DNA from: Spirosoma terrae
GTDB taxonomy: Bacteria > Bacteroidota > Bacteroidia > Cytophagales > Spirosomataceae
Reading direction: 5' to 3'
DNA length: 64,000 bases
Assembly: GCF_010435915.1 (NCBI RefSeq)
Contig: NZ_JAAFZH010000003.1
Coordinates: forward strand, 310,001 to 374,000
The first letter of the stretch is position 1; each line of letters starts with the position of its first letter. The position numbers and the translations under genes are program-made. The notes under the pieces were generated by a model. That model saw nothing but the letters and a program-made list of their open reading frames with translations. It ran no database searches and was not told the DNA's origin. Below are positions 61,031 to 64,000 of this stretch, piece by piece.

Positions 61031-61966
61031 TCAATCGGGCTTACTAGGAATCCCGGCCGATTGGCCCCAGTTCTGACGTTCGTCGTCGGACCACAGTTCA
61101 GGGAAAAATATAATCTGTTGTTGTTTGGGCGGCAGATACGTTTGCCAGTTTGTGCCGCCCGTAGCCCGAATGTCTTCGGGTTCTTTGTGCAGATACTGCA
61201 CCGCCGACCGTAGGTGAGCCAGCTTCCAGCGCACATTAACCCGCCAGTCGTATTCACGTAGAGCCGCCACGAGATCAGGCGTAATCTGGCCGTTACGTTC
61301 CAGTTGCTGGTAGCGATGGTGGAGATTTTTGGCTTGATAGTCTTCGGCCAGACGGATCAGTTTGGCTCCATTATGCTGGTCGAACTGACGTAGCGTCAGC
61401 GTTTTCTGCTGGGTGGCCAGCTCGGTTGCTCCCCGTTTCCAATACATGAACTCGTAGAGATCGGCAATATGTTCGGGCTCTTCGGGGGCACCAATGAGGA
61501 GATGCCGGAAACTGGTCGATACAATTTCAATCTGCCGAAACTGAACCGATTGAAACCCGCTCGACGGCAATAAGGCCATCCGAAATTTTAGAAACTGTTC
61601 GCGTTCCATGCCGGTAATCATGATGCTGAATGATTCTTCCAGCAACTGAAAATATCGATTGATACGTCCCATTCGAGCCGTAAAAAACGCAGCTGTTAGC
61701 GGTTCTATATGAGCGATCTGATCGACTTCGTGCAGAATCAGCTTGAAATATAGCTCCGTGATCTGGTGGTACGTAACGAAAATCAGCTCGTCGGGATAGG
61801 CAGTTTTAGGGTTCTGGAGCGATAGCAGTGTTTCGAGATGAATGTAGTCCCAGTACGTCAGATAATCGGCCTGAAGCAAGCCTTCGAGGTAAGAGGCCAT
61901 ATCCTGCCCCATAGCCGCAAATTTCTGCTCAAGCTGGTTTAGTTTATCGGTTAGTGATTCGTGCAT
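61031..61966 (-). CDS. kynA: Tryptophan 2,3-dioxygenase
   Basis: A 311-residue haem dioxygenase that opens tryptophan's indole ring to N-formylkynurenine. Family signatures present: YLTYWDYIHLETLLSLQ, DELIFVTYHQITELYFKLILHEVDQI (active-site His and Tyr region), FRMALLPSSGFQSVQFRQIE, the proximal haem His probably in WKLAHLRSAVQYL, and ATGGTNWQTYLPP, matching the GTGG region of the family. It is cytoplasmic and tetrameric in known members. No other kynurenine-pathway gene is near, so the role (NAD synthesis or tryptophan breakdown) is not clear from context. A repeat cluster lies directly downstream, and the gene is divergent from an SDR gene. Confidence 0.9.
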   Translation of the reverse strand: MHESLTDKLNQLEQKFAAMGQDMASYLEGLLQADYLTYWDYIHLETLLSLQNPKTAYPDELIFVTYHQITELYFKLILHEVDQIAHIEPLTAAFFTARMGRINRYFQLLEESFSIMITGMEREQFLKFRMALLPSSGFQSVQFRQIEIVSTSFRHLLIGAPEEPEHIADLYEFMYWKRGATELATQQKTLTLRQFDQHNGAKLIRLAEDYQAKNLHHRYQQLERNGQITPDLVAALREYDWRVNVRWKLAHLRSAVQYLHKEPEDIRATGGTNWQTYLPPKQQQIIFFPELWSDDERQNWGQSAGIPSKPD

Positions 61967-61991
61967 AGGCGTTTTGTTGTGAAGTGGCTAT

Positions 61992-62049
61992 AAAGGTCGT
62001 AACTCATTTTTAGCTTTGTGCGTTTTTGCCTAAATCGTTTACGACCTTT
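61992..62049. promoter_or_regulatory. Spaced inverted repeat and -7 box between kynA and SDR
   Basis: AAAGGTCGTAA (61992-62002) and TTACGACCTTT (62039-62049) are perfect 11-base inverted repeats 36 bases apart. Between them TAGCTTTG (62011-62018) matches the -7 consensus, pointing to the SDR gene at 62069. It may serve as a shared regulatory loop site. Confidence 0.5.
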
Positions 62050-62068
62050 GCGATTGAGGATAACCATC

Positions 62069-62791
62069 ATGAACGTCGAAAATAAAACCATAATCATTTC
62101 GGGGGCTTCCCGGGGAATTGGCCGTGCCACGGCTATGTTACTGGCTCAGCATGGAGCCAATGTGATCGTTACGGCCCGTAATGCCGATGACTTAAACGAA
62201 TTGGCAACCGAGGCCATTCAGGGATCGGTACGGGGTAAAATTGTTGCTGTTTCCGGCGACGTAGCCAACGAAGACGATATGAACGCTGTCGTGAAAATGG
62301 CAAAAGATCAGTTCAATCGGATCGACGTAGTGATTAACAATGCTGGCTACGGCGTCTTCAAACCGGTAGAGGAAATCAGTGTCGAGGAATGGGACAAACT
62401 GATGGCAACCAACGTAAAAGGTACGTTTCTGTTGACGAAAGCGGCTTTACCTATTCTGAAGGCGCAGGGATCGGGCCATATTGTAGTGGTTGCCTCCGAC
62501 GTAGCAAAACGTACGTTTGCCGGTGGCTCGCTATATACGGCCAGCAAATACGCCCAGGAAGCATTCATGGGGGCGTTACGTAAGGAAGTTCGTCCGTTTG
62601 GCATCAAAGTAACCGGCGTCTACTCGGGGCTGGTCGATTCGTATTTTCACGAAAAAGGTCACGGTCACGAAACCTCGAAACATTATCTGCAAGTTGGCGA
62701 TATGGCCGAGTCGATGCTGTTTCTGGTCAGTCGCCCTGCCCACGTCGTGATCGACGAGTTTATGATCCATCCGCTGGAACAGGAATATTAA
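62069..62791 (+). CDS. SDR family oxidoreductase
   Basis: A 240-residue classical short-chain dehydrogenase/reductase: TIIISGASRGIGRATAMLL for cofactor binding, VVINNAGYGVFKPVEEISVEEWDKLMATNVKGTF, catalytic Ser in VVASDVAKR and YTASK as the Tyr/Lys pair. The upstream extension of the frame to 62018 adds residues not typical of the family, so the ATG at 62069 is used. Substrate unknown. It is divergent from kynA and convergent with the TonB receptor at the right edge, separated by a long hairpin. Confidence 0.93.
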   Translation: MNVENKTIIISGASRGIGRATAMLLAQHGANVIVTARNADDLNELATEAIQGSVRGKIVAVSGDVANEDDMNAVVKMAKDQFNRIDVVINNAGYGVFKPVEEISVEEWDKLMATNVKGTFLLTKAALPILKAQGSGHIVVVASDVAKRTFAGGSLYTASKYAQEAFMGALRKEVRPFGIKVTGVYSGLVDSYFHEKGHGHETSKHYLQVGDMAESMLFLVSRPAHVVIDEFMIHPLEQEY

Positions 62792-62800
62792 GGGATGTAG

Positions 62801-62862
62801 GAAGTATGCTATATGAAGTAGGATGTATCAACTCATACATCCTACTTCATATAGCATACTTC
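62801..62862. terminator. 28-base-pair perfect hairpin between convergent genes
   Basis: The stem 62801-62828 pairs perfectly with 62835-62862 around the loop CAACTC. The stem contains two direct copies of GAAGTA with related flanks. It ends one base before the TonB receptor stop codon region. It is the most stable simple hairpin in the window. Confidence 0.85.
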
Positions 62863-64000
62863 ACAGCGTATATTTTAAGGCAAGATTGACAATTCTTCCT
62901 TCGAGAGGAGCCCAGACAGGGCGGAAACTAGGTTGCGTAACGGAGCCTGTTACAACGGTTTCGTAGTTGGCTTGCCGTACATTAAACAAATTCTCTCCAT
63001 TCAGTACCAGCCGCCAATGATCGCTGTAGTGGTATTCAGCGGCCCCGGCAAAAAACCAGTAATTGGCCACTTTCTGATTGTTATACAGATACTGAGAACC
63101 AACGTAGCTGCTTTCGATACCAAACCGAAAGTGCTCATTCTCCCAGGCTAACGTAGTCGAAAATTTGTCCTGCGGAGCGAGTGGCAGGTACGTATTATCC
63201 GTTGGTCCATCGCGACGAGCGAGGGTATGATTGTAACCGAAATACAGCTCATAGGCTTTGTATTCCAGCCGAACGTACGTATCCGTGCCGAGGCTAAACA
63301 GGTTATAGGGTGCGTTGGTCAGTTGCGTGTAGGCGCCCAGAGTGCTCGATAGGCTCGAAAAAGAGGATACGACTGGTGAGTTGACATAGGTGTAATAAAA
63401 CGCCTGATCGACCTGTATGGAGAATCCGCTTTCAAAGGTTTTCGAATAGGCTGCATCGATATTGGTGCCTACCGACCGTTCGGCTTTCACGTTCGCTACG
63501 TCGATTGGCAGCAAGCGCGGGAAGATGAGGCTGACATTCGGTGCGCCGGGTGTCTGGTTGATAAACAGATTGGGAGTCTTGTATCCCGTACCGACGCTCA
63601 GGCGAATGGTCCACGGTTCCGATGGCTTGAGTTTTACCGACAGGCGAGGTAGTAAAAAGTTGCCGAATGTGTTGTGGTGGTCGAAACGCAAGCCAGCCTG
63701 CAACGCTACTTTTTCGCTGAGCTGCCAATCATCCTGCATGAATCCGCCAAGGGTGCTATAGGTGTAATCTACCAGTTTGGTGCTGTCGGGATTCTTACGA
63801 AAGGCTTCCACCGTCAGGTTCGCTCCGCCAATCAGTTGGTGCTTCCCGAGTTGTATAAGATCGTTGGCTTCCAGATAGATAGACGATTGCCGCCCATCCG
63901 ATAGTTTCTGATAATCGGTATTCTGCCGGTGAAATGTACTCAGCGCCCCTTTAACTGTTAATGAGTTATGGGCCGATGTGTGTTGACTGGCATTAAAATC
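62861..64000 (-). CDS. TonB-dependent receptor (C-terminal part)
   Basis: The gene enters from the right edge; the frame is open to base 64000, giving 379 codons. The visible part is beta-barrel: FMQDDWQLSEKVALQAGLRFDHHNTFGNFLLPRLSVKLKPSEPWTIRLSVGTGYKTPNLF, and a C-terminus RIVNLALKYTL ending in an aromatic/hydrophobic pattern. The segment LRFDHHNTFGN plus RLSVGTGYKTPNLF is typical of siderophore, cobalamin or metal-complex receptors of the BtuB/CirA type rather than SusC. The plug domain, signal peptide and any TonB box lie beyond the window. Confidence 0.88.
   Translation of the reverse strand, partial: DFNASQHTSAHNSLTVKGALSTFHRQNTDYQKLSDGRQSSIYLEANDLIQLGKHQLIGGANLTVEAFRKNPDSTKLVDYTYSTLGGFMQDDWQLSEKVALQAGLRFDHHNTFGNFLLPRLSVKLKPSEPWTIRLSVGTGYKTPNLFINQTPGAPNVSLIFPRLLPIDVANVKAERSVGTNIDAAYSKTFESGFSIQVDQAFYYTYVNSPVVSSFSSLSSTLGAYTQLTNAPYNLFSLGTDTYVRLEYKAYELYFGYNHTLARRDGPTDNTYLPLAPQDKFSTTLAWENEHFRFGIESSYVGSQYLYNNQKVANYWFFAGAAEYHYSDHWRLVLNGENLFNVRQANYETVVTGSVTQPSFRPVWAPLEGRIVNLALKYTL

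Noticed and set aside
7555..62862. The series of long hairpins as a CRISPR array
   Set aside because: The hairpins have no shared repeat-spacer periodicity and are scattered between genes.

Overview
The window looks like a chromosomal segment of a Bacteroidota bacterium of the order Cytophagales; a Spirosoma-like genus is my best guess. The evidence is a SusC/SusD pair, several TonB-dependent receptors with an N-terminal carboxypeptidase-D-like domain, SpII lipoproteins, sterol desaturase and PafA-type phosphatase genes, almost no Shine-Dalgarno sequences, and several promoters matching the Bacteroidota consensus TTG-N19-21-TAnnTTTG. Genus-level placement is inference. No tRNA, rRNA, CRISPR array or intact transposase was seen. 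Both ends cut genes: an ABC exporter on the left and a TonB receptor on the right.

Layout. 1-8.6 kb is largely housekeeping: ABC exporter end, sterol desaturase, panC beside a glycogen-synthase-like glucosyltransferase, glmS and small exported proteins. 8.8-19.8 kb holds a lipocalin-like lipoprotein, a ROK repressor divergent from a SusC/SusD uptake pair, a haem/FG-GAP protein and a penicillin-acylase-family hydrolase. 19.8-21.5 kb has no convincing gene but contains striking fold-back repeats. 21.5-26.1 kb is visibly AT-richer: LytTR regulator, TPR histidine kinase, then a TetR-SDR pair with repeated palindromes. 26.4-36 kb has a quinone-reductase/HxlR divergent pair, an ECF sigma factor with a likely anti-sigma and an outer-membrane barrel protein, a PA14-OmpA protein, a pafA phosphatase interrupted by one in-frame stop, a PadR unit, a possible ImmA/IrrE relative and a PEBP protein. 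36.3-49.2 kb is a TonB receptor, a two-component system and a CusCBA/CzcCBA-like metal efflux operon, followed by an orphan response regulator with a dead receiver and a Wzi-like protein. 49.4-56 kb has a TonB receptor, ThuA protein, small membrane proteins and an amidase.

The most unusual locus is 56.1-60.8 kb. It encodes a protein with WGR, PARP regulatory and PARP catalytic regions and an intact H-Y-E triad, the plan of eukaryotic PARP2/PARP3. The gene lies between small unknown genes: an upstream 158-aa protein and a downstream 82-aa protein whose start lies at the PARP stop codon. A paralogue of the 158-aa protein (154 aa) sits in a second transcription unit. Both units carry the same palindrome, AACGTAA-N5-TTACGTT, 45-46 bp before the start codon. 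A WYL-domain regulator is divergent from the PARP unit, and a pair of inverted GTAG-headed REP-like palindromes sits immediately before its start codon. I propose this as a regulated ADP-ribosylation system, possibly for DNA damage or phage response; that role is inference.

The last part, 60.3-64 kb, has a YdeI/DUF1905 protein, tryptophan 2,3-dioxygenase, an SDR and the C-terminal part of a TonB receptor. Across the window the palindrome TACGTA occurs about 60 times by hand count, against about 16 expected for an average 6-mer.
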